64,000 bases of DNA from assembly GCA_963730555.1 (NCBI GenBank), contig CAVSSS010000020.1, forward strand, positions 124,001 through 188,000. The letters are read 5' to 3'. Numbering within the stretch: the stretch's first letter is position 1; every line of letters starts with the position of its first letter. The notes below the pieces were generated by a model, which was given only the letters and a program-made list of their open reading frames with translations, ran no database searches and was not told the origin of the DNA. The position numbers and the translations under genes were made by a program. Shown here one piece after another: positions 1 through 14,159 of the stretch. Source of the DNA: Roseiarcus sp963730555. GTDB lineage: Bacteria; Pseudomonadota; Alphaproteobacteria; Rhizobiales; Beijerinckiaceae.

Positions 1-4623
<4,623 letters not shown>

Positions 4624-4770
4624 GGCGGGCGGCCGGTGGAGAGGCAGCGTCGATCTTCGGTCGCCGCGCGCGCGGCAAAGTCCTTGCAAGACGAAGCTGG
4701 CGCCTTATTGAAGCGGACCGAGGCTCGGGCCGCGAAGTCGGGCGCGGCGACTGGGCTTTGGGGCAGCGAG

Positions 4771-6189
4771 ATGGGTAAGGTCACAGGGTTCTTGGAGATT
4801 GATCGCGCGGACCGGCGTTATGCGCCGGCCTCCGATCGAATCCGCCATTATCGTGAGTTCGTGTTGCCGTTGAGCGAGGAGGCAACTCGCAACCAGGCGG
4901 CGCGCTGCATGAATTGCGGCATCCCCTATTGTCACATCGGCTGTCCGGTCAACAACCAGATCCCCGACTGGAACGACCTTGCCTACCGCGGCGATTGGCA
5001 AGAAGCCGCGCGCAATCTGCTGTCGACCAACAACTTTCCGGAATTCACCGGCCGCGTCTGCCCGGCGCCCTGCGAAGCGTCGTGCACCCTCAACCTTCAG
5101 GACACGCCAGTCACGATCAAGACGATCGAATGCGCCATCATCGACCGCGCTTTCGAGGAAGGATGGGTGAGGCCGGAGCCCTCCGACCGGAAGACCGGCA
5201 AGACGGTCGCCGTTATCGGATCGGGTCCGTCAGGCCTCGCTTGCGCCCAACAGCTCGCGCGCGCCGGTCACGACGTTCACGTCTACGAGAAGCAGGGCAA
5301 GGCGGGCGGCCTGCTGCGTTATGGCATTCCGGACTTCAAGATGGAGAAGCGCCATGTCGACCGGCGCATCGAGCAGATGGAGGCCGAAGGCGTCGTCTTT
5401 CACTACGGCGCGCACGTCGGCAATACGATCAGCGCGCTCTCGATCCTCGACAGCCACGACGCCGTCGCGCTCGCGGGCGGCGCCGAGGCGCCGCGCGATC
5501 TGCCTGTGCCCGGCCGCGACCTCTCAGGCGTTCACTTCGCGATGGACTTCCTGCCTCAGCAGAACCGGCGCGTGTCTGCCGAGCCGATCGGCACGAACCA
5601 GCCAATTCTGGCTGGCGGCAAACATGTCATCGTGATCGGCGGCGGCGACACGGGATCGGACTGCATCGGCACGTCGATCCGCCAGGGAGCGCTCAAGGTC
5701 ACCCAGCTCGAGATCATGCCGATGCCGCCGAAGTCCGAGGACAAGCTCCTCACCTGGCCGAATTGGCCTCTCAAGCTGCGCACGTCTTCCAGTCACGAGG
5801 AGGGGGCCGAGCGCGATTTTGCGGTGACGACGCTCTCCTTCGAAGGCGAGAACGGCGTGGTGACCGGTCTCAAATGCGCGCGCGTCGACGAGAAGTTCAA
5901 GCCGATTGAGGGCGATGAATTCACCCTGAAGGCCGACCTTGTGCTCCTGGCGATGGGCTTCGTCTCGCCGGTCAAGGAAGGCATGCTGACCGAGCTCGGC
6001 GTCGCCCTGGACAAGCGAGGCAATGTCGAGGCCGACACAAACCTTTATGCCTCGTCCCACCCCAAGGTCTTTGCCTGCGGCGATATGCGCCGGGGCCAAT
6101 CGCTTGTTGTCTGGGCGATTCGCGAGGGCCGCCAATGCGCGGCGGCTATCGACGAGGCGCTGATGGGCTCGACGGTCTTGCCAAGGTAG
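4771..6189 (+). CDS. gltD: Glutamate synthase small subunit
   Basis: Small (beta) subunit of glutamate synthase. It oxidises NADPH through FAD and passes electrons via Fe-S clusters to GltB. From the N-terminus: 4Fe-4S cysteines in CMNCGIPYCHIGCP and a later CPAPCEASC, a first Rossmann motif (VIGSGPSGLACA) for FAD, and a second (VIGGGDTGSDC) for NADPH. I chose the ATG at 4771 because it gives exactly 472 residues, the usual GltD length, starting MGKVTGFLE. An upstream in-frame GTG at 4636 would add an unconserved leader. Intact reading frame; same operon as gltB; converges with ctrA 20 bases downstream. Confidence 0.96.
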   Translation: MGKVTGFLEIDRADRRYAPASDRIRHYREFVLPLSEEATRNQAARCMNCGIPYCHIGCPVNNQIPDWNDLAYRGDWQEAARNLLSTNNFPEFTGRVCPAPCEASCTLNLQDTPVTIKTIECAIIDRAFEEGWVRPEPSDRKTGKTVAVIGSGPSGLACAQQLARAGHDVHVYEKQGKAGGLLRYGIPDFKMEKRHVDRRIEQMEAEGVVFHYGAHVGNTISALSILDSHDAVALAGGAEAPRDLPVPGRDLSGVHFAMDFLPQQNRRVSAEPIGTNQPILAGGKHVIVIGGGDTGSDCIGTSIRQGALKVTQLEIMPMPPKSEDKLLTWPNWPLKLRTSSSHEEGAERDFAVTTLSFEGENGVVTGLKCARVDEKFKPIEGDEFTLKADLVLLAMGFVSPVKEGMLTELGVALDKRGNVEADTNLYASSHPKVFACGDMRRGQSLVVWAIREGRQCAAAIDEALMGSTVLPR

Positions 6190-6209
6190 CGGACCCGGAA
6201 GCGGGAGTC

Positions 6210-6911
6210 TTACGCCGGAATGCGGTCGTCGTTTGGCGAGGGCTCGCGCAGCACGTAGCCGCGGCCCCAGACCGTCTCGATATAGTTGCGCCCGCTCGAG
6301 GCCGTCGCCAGCTTCTTGCGCAATTTGCAGATGAAAACGTCGATGATCTTGAGTTCCGGCTCATCCATGCCGCCATAGAGATGGTTGAGAAACATCTCCT
6401 TGGTCAGCGTGGTCCCCTTGCGGAGCGAGAGCAGCTCCAGCATCTGATATTCCTTGCCGGTCAGATGCACCCGCGCTCCATCGACTTCGACTGTCTTCTG
6501 ATCGAGGTTGACGGTGAGGTCGCCGGTGATGATGACGGATTGCGCGTGCCCCTTTGAGCGGCGCACGATGGCGTGAATTCGGGCGACGAGTTCGTCCTTG
6601 TGGAACGGCTTGGTGAGGTAGTCGTCGGCCCCGTGGCCAAGTCCTTTGACCTTGTCCTCGATCCCGGCCATGCCCGAGAGGATCAGGATAGGCGTCTTGA
6701 TCTTGGTGACGCGGAGCGAGCGCAGCACCTCGTATCCGGACATGTCGGGCAGGTTGAGATCGAGCAAAATGATATCGTAGTCATAGAGCTTGCCGAGGTC
6801 GATGCCCTCCTCACCGAGATCGGTGACGTAGACGTTGAAGTTTTCCGACTTCAACATCAGTTCAATGCTCTGTGCGGTCGCCGTGTCGTCTTCGATCAAA
6901 AGTACCCGCAT
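6210..6911 (-). CDS. ctrA: Cell cycle response regulator CtrA
   Basis: OmpR-family response regulator that controls cell cycle, polar development and motility genes in alphaproteobacteria. Receiver domain at about residues 1-115 with the acidic pair EDD, the phosphoacceptor Asp in LLDLNLPD and the conserved Lys in TKPFHKDE. The C-terminal winged-helix domain contains the nearly invariant LTGKEYQMLELLSLRKGTTL-like stretch and ends with YIETVWGRGYVLREP. 233 residues, intact, almost identical in pattern to known CtrA. Transcribed away from fliJ across a long regulatory gap. Expected to be activated by the CckA-ChpT phosphorelay, not seen in this window. Confidence 0.97.
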   Translation of the reverse strand: MRVLLIEDDTATAQSIELMLKSENFNVYVTDLGEEGIDLGKLYDYDIILLDLNLPDMSGYEVLRSLRVTKIKTPILILSGMAGIEDKVKGLGHGADDYLTKPFHKDELVARIHAIVRRSKGHAQSVIITGDLTVNLDQKTVEVDGARVHLTGKEYQMLELLSLRKGTTLTKEMFLNHLYGGMDEPELKIIDVFICKLRKKLATASSGRNYIETVWGRGYVLREPSPNDDRIPA

Positions 6912-7483
6912 GTTAGGCTCCCCGCCTCGCCCGTCGCTTCGTGACCGCGGTTATTTACGTCGCTTTCGCGCCCAAACCCCGCCGGAGGCGCACTCGGGCC
7001 AATTCGAATTGAACACTGACCGCTATTGGTTAACAAACCCTAATTCATTTGCGCAAGTCCCCTGACCCCGTGCTGAATGACATTAGTAACAATTTGATAA
7101 GAAACAGTATTTCAGCAGAATAAAAATTAATTCATCACATCAACGCACGGGCCTAACCGATTCTTTGAACTCAAGGTTCGGCGATACGCGTGAAAGGCTA
7201 TGTCGCCCCGTGGGAATATCACGGGAAGATTGTCCGGCCCTTGCGCTGCGGGCCTTGGCCCGATTGTTAACGGCCCGCGTAAATAAATCCCTAACGTACC
7301 AAACCGCGTGCCAACTTTCGCCGCTTGTCCCGGAACTAACCCCGGCTTCGGCAGCCGACTGAGCTTTGCCGCCTCCGGACGTAAGAAAGGAGAAACCTTC
7401 ATCAGGCATCGTCCACTTGTCTCGGAGTTGTGACTAGAGACGCGACGTCTTCTCGCGTCGGGGTTTATAAGGAGTGCGCCGGA
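6912..7483. promoter_or_regulatory. Divergent ctrA/fliJ control region with a CtrA-like box
   Basis: 572 bases without a convincing gene, AT-richer than its surroundings, between the divergent ctrA and fliJ genes. At 7030-7045 the sequence TTAAC-AAACCC-TAATT resembles a CtrA site (TTAA-N7-TTAA) with an imperfect right half. A second TTAAC lies at 7267-7271 with a GTAA eight bases after its TTAA. A GANTC methylation site (gattc) is at 7159-7163, as expected for CcrM-controlled ctrA promoters. Direct autoregulation of ctrA is known in Caulobacter; here it is an inference from these weak matches. Two short open frames in the gap show no recognisable protein features. Confidence 0.4.
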
Positions 7484-7852
7484 ATGAAGTCGCGGGACTC
7501 GCTTATGCGTCTGAAGCGCTTTCAACTTGAAGAGAAGCGCCGCCGCGTTCGGCAGATCGAGATGATGGTAGCCGAGTTTACGCGCATGATCGGCGACCTC
7601 GATCGCGAGATAGCCAACGAAGAGAAGCGCGCAGGCATCGCCGATCCAAATCATTTTGCTTATCCGACCTACGCCCGAGCCACGTCGGTCAGACGCGACA
7701 ATCTCAAGAGCTCGATCGCTGAACTTGTGGGCCAGATCGAGGAAGCAAAAGCCGCGCAGGAGGAAGCCGAAGCCGAACTCCTCAAATTCGAGACGCTGGA
7801 AGTGCGTGACAAGACCAACGATCGCCTGGCCGAGGCCGTGGCGCGCGCCTGA
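7484..7852 (+). CDS. fliJ: Flagellar export protein FliJ
   Basis: Short, highly charged, helical protein (122 residues) of the FliJ type, the soluble chaperone/stalk of the flagellar type III export ATPase FliI. The alphaproteobacterial start MKSRDSLMRLKRFQLEEKRR is present and most of the length is predicted coiled coil rich in Glu, Lys, Arg and Ala. I chose the ATG at 7484 because it is conserved and preceded by AAGGAG at about 7469-7474; an upstream in-frame start at 7430 lacks a good site. It lies divergent from ctrA, consistent with CtrA control of flagellar genes. fliI is not in the window. Confidence 0.85.
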   Translation: MKSRDSLMRLKRFQLEEKRRRVRQIEMMVAEFTRMIGDLDREIANEEKRAGIADPNHFAYPTYARATSVRRDNLKSSIAELVGQIEEAKAAQEEAEAELLKFETLEVRDKTNDRLAEAVARA

Positions 7853-8084
7853 CGCGGCCGCGTCATCGATAAAGCGCAACTTTCGCGCATCGACCCTGCT
7901 GGGCCCGTCCTTTTTCGTAACACCGCACCCCTCTCTCCAGGCGCTTTCTCGTCCAACCGTTCGCGTTGCGGCCTGAAGGCCGATGATCTAAGTCTGTCCT
8001 GACGGGAAGAGATCGGCTGTCGCCTCCAGCGGGCGCCGCCTCGGCGCTTGTCACGCCGACGTCGACGGTCTTGGGGGAAGCTTG

Positions 8085-9213
8085 ATGCTAATCGCAGCGC
8101 CGGCGGAGACGGACCCGGGGGAGACGCGTGTCGCCGCGACCCCGGAGACGGTCAAGAAATTCGCCGGACTGGGGGCGGAAGTCGCGATCGAGCATGGCGC
8201 GGGCGCCAAGGCCGGGTTTCCGGACGCTGAATATGCTTCAGCGGGCGCGCGGCTCGTCTCGGCGGAGGAAGCGCTCGGCGCCGATGTGGTGCTCAAGGTT
8301 CGCCGGCCGAACGCCGGCGAGATCGCGCGCCTCAAGCCCGACGCCATCGTCATCGCGACGATGGACCCCTACGGCCATCGTGACGCTATCGAAACTATGG
8401 CCAAGGCCGGGGTCGCGGCCTTCGCCATGGAGCTCTTGCCACGAATAACCCGCGCGCAGGTTATGGACGTGCTGTCGAGCCAGGCGAACCTCGCCGGTTA
8501 TCGAGCCGTAATCGACGCCGCGGCCGAATACGGCCGGGCGCTTGCGATGATGATGACGCCCGCCGGCACGGTCCCGGCGGCGAAGCTGTTCGTCATGGGC
8601 GTCGGCGTCGCGGGCCTGCAGGCGATCGCGACGGGCCGGCGGCTCGGCGCGGTGGTCACCGCGACGGACGTCCGCCCGGCCACCAAGGAGCAGGTCGAGT
8701 CGCTCGGGGCGAAATTCGTCGCCGTGGAGGACGAGGAGTTCAAGCAGGCTGAAACTGCGGGCGGCTATGCAAAGGAAATGTCGGACGCCTACAAGGCCAA
8801 GCAGGCCGAACTCATCGCCTCGCATATCGCCAAACAGGACATCGTCGTCACCACCGCGCTGATTCCCGGCCGCCCGGCGCCGCGCCTCGTCAGCGCCGAC
8901 ATGGTCAAGTCGATGCGCGCCGGCTCGGTCATCGTCGACCTTGCGGTTGAGCGCGGCGGAAATTGCGAACTCTCGAGGCCCGACGAATTGGCTTTCAGCG
9001 ACAACGGCGTCAGAATTGTCGGCTATTCCAACGTCACGCGGATCCCCGCCTCCGCCTCGGCGCTCTACGCGCGCAATCTCTACGCCTTCGCCGAGACGCT
9101 GATCGACAAAGCGACCAAGTCGCTCGCCGTCAACTGGGACGACGAACTGGTGAAGGCGACATGCCTCGCTCGCGGCGGCGCCATCATTCATAAGCAGCTT
9201 CATGCCCCAATAA
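8085..9213 (+). CDS. pntA: NAD(P) transhydrogenase alpha subunit 1
   Basis: PntAA: the peripheral NAD(H)-binding domain I of the proton-translocating transhydrogenase, which drives NADPH formation with the proton gradient. Features: ETRVAATPETVKKF at the N-terminus, the NAD-binding loop VMGVGVAGLQAIATGRRLGA, and the mobile loop ending in GYSNVTRIPASAS. ATG at 8085 follows a gggggaa stretch. The frame as read runs past the expected end. Removing one c from the cccc run at 9204-9207 gives a stop at 9211-9213 and a normal length near 376 residues. I take the longer read-through as a frameshift artefact. First gene of pntAA-pntAB-pntB. Confidence 0.93.
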
Positions 9214-9250
9214 CACGGCTTGCGTGCTCTTTTGAGCGCCGGAGAACCCG

Positions 9251-9673
9251 ATGGACAATCTCGACGCCGCGATTGAAAAACTTCGAGCCGCCGCGGACGC
9301 CGCGCGGCAGGCCGCCCAAGCCGCGCAGGCCTACAGCGACCAGCTCGCCGCGGCAGGGCACGCCGCTTCTGGCGGCGCGATTGATCCGTTCGTCTTCCGG
9401 CTGGCGATTTTCGCTCTCGCGGTCTTCGTCGGCTACTATGTGGTGTGGTCGGTGACGCCGGCGCTGCATACGCCGCTGATGTCCGAGACCAACGCCATTT
9501 CCTCGGTCATCGTCGTCGGCGCTCTGTTGTCGGTTGGGGTCGCCGCGGTCGACAGCGGATCGGCGTTCGCCCGCTTCGTCGGCTTCATCGCGCTCATCCT
9601 TGCCTCGGTCAACATTTTCGGCGGCTTTCTGGTCACCGAGCGCATGCTGGCCATGTACAAGAAGAAGGGCTGA
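9251..9673 (+). CDS. pntAB: NAD(P) transhydrogenase alpha subunit 2
   Basis: PntAB: the small membrane part of the alpha subunit, split from PntAA as is usual in Rhodospirillum-type alphaproteobacteria. 140 residues: an Ala/Gln-rich soluble N-terminus of about 45 residues, then three hydrophobic segments (near residues 48-68, 78-98 and 104-124), with the membrane-embedded NAISSVIVVGAL and NIFGGFLVTERML motifs of domain II. It lies 37 bases after the corrected pntAA stop and 6 bases before pntB, so the three are one operon and one complex. Confidence 0.95.
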   Translation: MDNLDAAIEKLRAAADAARQAAQAAQAYSDQLAAAGHAASGGAIDPFVFRLAIFALAVFVGYYVVWSVTPALHTPLMSETNAISSVIVVGALLSVGVAAVDSGSAFARFVGFIALILASVNIFGGFLVTERMLAMYKKKG

Positions 9674-9679
9674 GGACAA

Positions 9680-11081
9680 GTGAACGCCAATTTCGCCGCC
9701 CTGCTCTATCTCGTCTCGGGCATTCTGTTCATTCTCGCGCTGCGCGGACTCTCTTCGCCGGCCACGTCCCGTCAGGGCAACCGCTTCGGCATGATCGGCA
9801 TGGGCGTCGCGGTGCTGACGACGCTCGCGGTTCGTCCGCCGTCGAGCGCGCTTTTCCTGGCTGCTGATCATGCTCGGCGTCGCCATCGGGGGCGGCATCG
9901 GCGCATGGCGCGCCCGCACCATCGCCATGACTGCGATGCCGCAGCTGGTCGCGATGTTCCATTCGCTGGTCGGCCTGGCCGCGGTGCTGGTCGCCGCGGG
10001 AGCGTTTTACGCGCCCGAGGCTTTCGGCATCGAAGAGGGCGACATCATCCATCCGGGCAGCATCATCGAGATGTCGCTCGGGCTCGCAATCGGCGCGATC
10101 ACCTTTACCGGCTCGATCATCGCGTTCCTCAAGCTCGACGGGCGCATGTCCGGCGCGCCGATCCTTCTGCCGCAGCGCCACGTCGTCAACGGCGGGCTCG
10201 GCGTCGCTCTCGTTCGTCTTGATCGCGCTCTTCTACGCCACGCAGGCGCCGGCATTCTTCTGGCTGATCGCGCTCGTGTCGCTCGCGCTCGGCGTTCTGC
10301 TCATCATTCCGATCGGCGGCGCCGACATGCCGGTCGTCATCTCGATGCTCAATTCCTATTCCGGCTGGGCGGCCGCGGGCATCGGCTTCACGCTCGGCAA
10401 TCTGGCGCTCATCATCACCGGCGCGCTGGTCGGCTCCTCGGGCGCGATCCTGTCCTACATCATGTGCAAGGGGATGAACCGGTCCTTCATTTCCGTCATC
10501 CTCGGCGGGTGGGGCGGCGAGGTCGCCGGCCCAGCGGGCGCCAAGGAGACCCGTCCGTTCAAGCAGGGCTCGGCCGAAGACGCGGCCTTCATGATGAAGA
10601 ACGCGTCCAAGGTGATCGTCGTTCCGGGCTACGGCATGGCGGTCGCGCAGGCGCAGCACTCGCTGCGTGAGATGGCGGACCTGCTCAAGAAGAATGGCGT
10701 TGAGGTCAAATACGCGATCCATCCCGTGGCTGGCCGCATGCCGGGCCACATGAACGTGCTGCTCGCCGAGGCCAACGTGCCTTACGATGAAGTGTTCGAG
10801 CTCGAGGACATCAACAGCGAGTTCCCTCAGGCCGATGTCGCCTATGTCATCGGCGCCAATGACGTCACGAATCCGGCCGCCAAGACCGATCCCAAGTCAC
10901 CCATCTACGGCATGCCAATTCTCGACGTCGACAAGGCGAAGACGGTCTTGTTCGTCAAACGCGGCATGGGCTCGGGCTACGCCGGCGTCGAGAACGAGCT
11001 GTTCTTTCGCGACAACACGCTGATGCTGTTCGGCGACGCGAAGAAGATGACTGACGCGATCGTGAAGGCCTGCAGCACTGA
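9680..11081 (+). CDS. pntB: NAD(P) transhydrogenase beta subunit (three frameshifts)
   Basis: PntB: multi-span membrane domain II plus the NADP(H)-binding domain III. GTG start at 9680. The N-terminal hydrophobic segments are followed by conserved GGADMPVVISMLNSYSGWAA and by the domain III signatures VPGYGMAVAQAQH, HPVAGRMPGHMNVLLAEA and VIGANDVTNPAA. Frame changes near 9855 (tttt run), near 10205 and near 11070. At the last, one missing c hides the native end: restoring it gives a C-terminus KALQH and a stop at 11079-11081. Without that repair the frame runs into the next gene and mimics a fusion protein, which I reject. Confidence 0.92.
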
Positions 11082-11106
11082 GCAGGGCGCCGGGAATAGC
11101 CGGGCC

Positions 11107-11902
11107 ATGCTGATCGCGGTTGCCGTCTGCGCTGCACTCTATGGACTCGTCGTCGTTGGGCTTTACGCCGGCCAGCGCAAGATCCTGTTTCGCTGTGACG
11201 CCGCAGAGGTCGACCCGGCGACGCTCGGACTTAAGGCCAAGATCGTTCGTCTGAAGACCGAGGATGGCGAGAGTCTGCTCGCGTGGAGCATCCCGCCCGC
11301 ACCGGGGCGACCGTTGATCCTTTATTTTCACGGCAACGCGGGCGGAATCGACCTGCGCGTCGAGCGCTTTCACGCCATCGCGAAGGCGGGCATGGGGCTA
11401 TTGGCGATCGAATATCGCGGCTATGCCAGCTCGACCGGCTCACCCAGCGAACGAGGGCTCAAGCTCGATGGCGAAGCGGCGTATGCGGCGGCGGTCGCGA
11501 GCGGCGTCACACCGGAGCGCATCGTGCCATTGGGCGAGTCGCTCGGGTCCGGCGTCGCGGTCGCGCTCGCCGCGCGCCACGAAGTTGGCGCGCTCGTGCT
11601 CGAACTCGCCCTATTCGTCGATCGCCGACGTCGCGGCGGCCACGTACTGGTTTGTTCCGGTTCGCGCATTGCTCCGCGATCCGTTCCGCAACGACTTGCT
11701 GATCGGCTCGGTCAAGGCGCCGACGCTGATCGTGCACGGGACAAAGGACAGGGTCGTGCCCATCCGCTTTGGCGAGAAACTGTTTGCTCTCGCCAATCCG
11801 CCAAAGGAGTTCTGGCCGGTCGAGGGCGCCCTCCATCTCGCGATGGGCGAGCGCTTCGCCGACACTCTCGACTGGATCGCCAGAATGGTTCCGTCAACGT
11901 AA
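11107..11902 (+). CDS. Alpha/beta hydrolase with N-terminal membrane anchor (one frameshift)
   Basis: Serine hydrolase of the alpha/beta fold resembling the BEM46/YfhR group. An N-terminal hydrophobic segment (residues 2-20, MLIAVAVCAALYGLVVVGL) probably anchors it in the inner membrane. Oxyanion region LILYFHGNAGG, nucleophile elbow GESLGSG, and the late Asp/His region TLIVHGTKDRVVPI. The frame shifts near 11611 (one extra base before the SPYSSIADV segment) and the remainder runs to 11902. ATG at 11107 is 25 bases after the corrected pntB stop, so it may be co-transcribed. Substrate unknown. Confidence 0.8.
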
Positions 11903-11960
11903 GTCAGCAAAGGGCTTGCCCAATGCAAAGGGAACTGGAGCGCGCAGCGCGCGGGTAGAA

Positions 11961-12016
11961 CCGTCATCGCGAGGAGCCACAGGGCGTCTTTCGACCCCCT
12001 ACGGCTGGCAATGACG
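11961..12016. repeat. Short member of the dispersed palindromic repeat family
   Basis: Begins ccgtcatcgcgaggagc and ends ggcaatgacg, the inverted ends (cgtcat.gcgag / c.caatgacg) that also border the elements at 32152-32280 and 59880-59964. Only 56 bases, so probably an internally deleted copy. It lies between two convergent genes, a usual place for such elements. Confidence 0.6.
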
Positions 12017-12041
12017 ATCGCCGCATCGACCCAAAATGCAA

Positions 12042-12554
12042 TTACGCGGCGATGGCGATCGGCGCGGTGAGTTCGAGCTTCACGGGTACGGGCGCGCGAA
12101 GGATGTCCAGGACCGGGCAGTGCGCATCGACCACTGCTTTGAGCTTCGCCAATTCGTCTTGGGTCGCGGAGCTCTTGAGCGTCACGGTTCCCTGCACCCC
12201 GGTGAAGCCCGGACGCACCCCTTCGTCGACGGCGAAAAATCCGCGCAGGTCGAGAGCGCCGTCGAGCTTGACCGAGACGCTTTCCAGCGGAACGCCAAGC
12301 GCGGTCGCGTAAGCGCGGTACGTGATCTCCTGACAGGTCGCCAAAGCCGCCAGCACAAGCTCCACCGGGTTCGGACCAGCGTCCGACCCGCCTAGAGTAG
12401 GCGGCTCATCGACCGTCAGCGTGAACTGGCGGATCCTGGCCTCGCTGCGGAGGTTCTCGACCTGTCGCAAATCGACGGAAAAGACGGCTTTTGCGTTGGC
12501 CGCGTCCGCTCGCAGACTGGCTTGCGTCTCCACGATGATCTCTTTGAGCGCCAT
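12042..12554 (-). CDS. OsmC family peroxiredoxin-like protein
   Basis: 170-residue OsmC/Ohr-fold protein, a thiol-dependent hydroperoxide-reducing family active as a cytoplasmic dimer. The two family cysteines are visible in LATCQEIT (middle) and DAHCPVLDIL (C-terminal third), along with the conserved DEPPTLGGSDAGPNPVELVL region that binds across the dimer. Nearer to YhfA-like OsmC proteins than to classical Ohr. Intact. A 13-base inverted repeat just upstream (12581-12593) may be its operator. Confidence 0.88.
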   Translation of the reverse strand: MALKEIIVETQASLRADAANAKAVFSVDLRQVENLRSEARIRQFTLTVDEPPTLGGSDAGPNPVELVLAALATCQEITYRAYATALGVPLESVSVKLDGALDLRGFFAVDEGVRPGFTGVQGTVTLKSSATQDELAKLKAVVDAHCPVLDILRAPVPVKLELTAPIAIAA

Positions 12555-12580
12555 CCCATCCTCCCGATGCGGTTCGACCG

Positions 12581-12593
12581 ATAGTCAGACTAT
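12581..12593. promoter_or_regulatory. Perfect inverted repeat between osmC-like and MATE genes
   Basis: ATAGTC-A-GACTAT, a perfect 6+1+6 inverted repeat in an AT-rich stretch (tattattcttatatac follows) between divergent genes. Size and symmetry fit a dimeric repressor of MarR or TetR type. The regulator is not identified and no adjacent regulator gene is present. Confidence 0.45.
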
Positions 12594-12685
12594 TATTCTT
12601 ATATACTTTGTCAACTGTTCCGTTTGCCCCACGTCGCCGTCTCCGATATCACCCCCGGCCCTCTGTTTCGGACCCTGGGTCGATC

Positions 12686-14159
12686 ATGTCAGCCGCGCCG
12701 CGATCCATAAGAGCGACGGCGCCCGCTTCGGGTTCGCTCCGGCGCGAACTCGGCGCGACGCTTGCGCTCGGCTGGCCGATCATTCTCGCCAATGTCGCGA
12801 TCTACGCGATGACCGCGACCGACTTCATCATGCTCGGCCGCCTGTCGGCGCACGCGCTCGCAGCGGGCGCGCTCGGCTTCAACCTCTATCAACCCGAGAT
12901 GGTGCTCGGCATCGGCGTCGTCGCGGCCTTGGCCCCGATCGCGGCTGCGAAAATTGGCGCGGGCGAGAACGGCGAGGGTCTCCGGCGCGCGACGCACCAG
13001 GCGCTTTTGTCAGCCTTAGCGTTCTCAGCCGTCGCGTGGCTCTATCTTTCGCAGACGGAACGGATCCTGGCGGCCATCGGAGAACCGCCTGATCTCGCGC
13101 GCGACGCCGGAACCTACATGCGCGGCTATCAGTGGAGTTCTGCTGCCGAACCTTCTGTTCATCACCGCCCGTTGCCTCTTCTCCGCGCTTGAGCGGCCGC
13201 GCCCGACGCTGGTCGCCGGCCTTGCAGGCGTGGGCTTCAACGCCCTCGCCAACTATGCCCTCGTGTTCGGCGAGCTTGGCGCGCCGCGGCTGGGCATCTT
13301 CGGCTCCGGCGTTGCGACCACGCTGTCGCAGATCTTGATGTTCCTGATCCTGCTTGGCGCCTCGTTCGTCGAGCCGCGCCTGAGCCGCGTTCGCCCGTTC
13401 GCCTTGCCCTGGCGCCCAGTGCGGCGCGAACTCGTCGCACTGTGGCGGCTCGGCCTGCCGATGGGCGCGATGATCCTCGCCGAAGTGGGCGTGTTCGCCG
13501 CCGCGACGATGGTGATGGGTCTCATCGGGCGCGCGGCGCTCGAAGCGCACACAGCCGCCTTGCAGATCGTGTCGATCGCCTTCATGGTCCCGCTCGGCTT
13601 GGGCCAAGCGGCGACGGTCAGGGTCGGCCTCGCTTACGGCGCACGCAACGCCCGCCGCATTGCGCAAGCAGGCTGGTGCGCCTTAGGTCTCACGCTCGTC
13701 TACGCCGTCTTATCCGCAACGGCGATGATCGCCGCCCCGCGACTCTTGATCGCGCCTTTCATTGATATTGACGCGCCCGAGAATGCGACCGCCGTTGCGG
13801 CCGCCATCGCCATGCTCAAGGTCGCGGCGCTGTTCCAGATCTTCGATGCGAGCCAGGTGGCGCTCGCCAACATGCTGCGCGGTCTGCACGATTCGAAATG
13901 GCCATTCGTCATCGCGCTTCTCGGCTATTGGGCGATCGGCGCCCCTGTCGGCCTTGCTTTGGGCTTCTTGACTCCGCTCGGAGGCGTCGGCGTATGGATC
14001 GGACTGGCGAGCGGACTTGTCGTCGTCGCCATTCTTCTGTTGCTGCGCTGGGTCGGGAAAGAGCGCCAGGCTTTTGCGTTTGAGCTCGAGGCCCGCGACC
14101 AACGACAACTAGCGCCCGCGCCTGGAACGCATGAGACCACGGGGAAATTGACGCAATGA
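12686..14159 (+). CDS. MATE family efflux transporter (one frameshift)
   Basis: Na+- or H+-coupled multidrug and toxin extrusion protein of the inner membrane, about 490 residues with the expected 12 hydrophobic segments in two halves. The N-terminal half starts LGATLALGWPIILANVAIYAMT and contains the MLGRLS segment; the second half has MGAMILAEVGVFAAATMVMG. ATG at 12686 chosen because it starts just before the first conserved segment. One extra t near 13138-13139 shifts the frame inside WSLLPNLLFI; reading resumes cleanly. Its stop overlaps the next start (ATGA at 14156-14159), so the nucleoside hydrolase is translationally coupled. Confidence 0.9.

Noticed and set aside
10219..11958. Apparent fusion of PntB with an alpha/beta hydrolase in one open frame
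   Set aside because: One missing c near 11070 explains it: restoring it gives the ending KALQH and a stop at 11079-11081, and the hydrolase has its own ATG at 11107.
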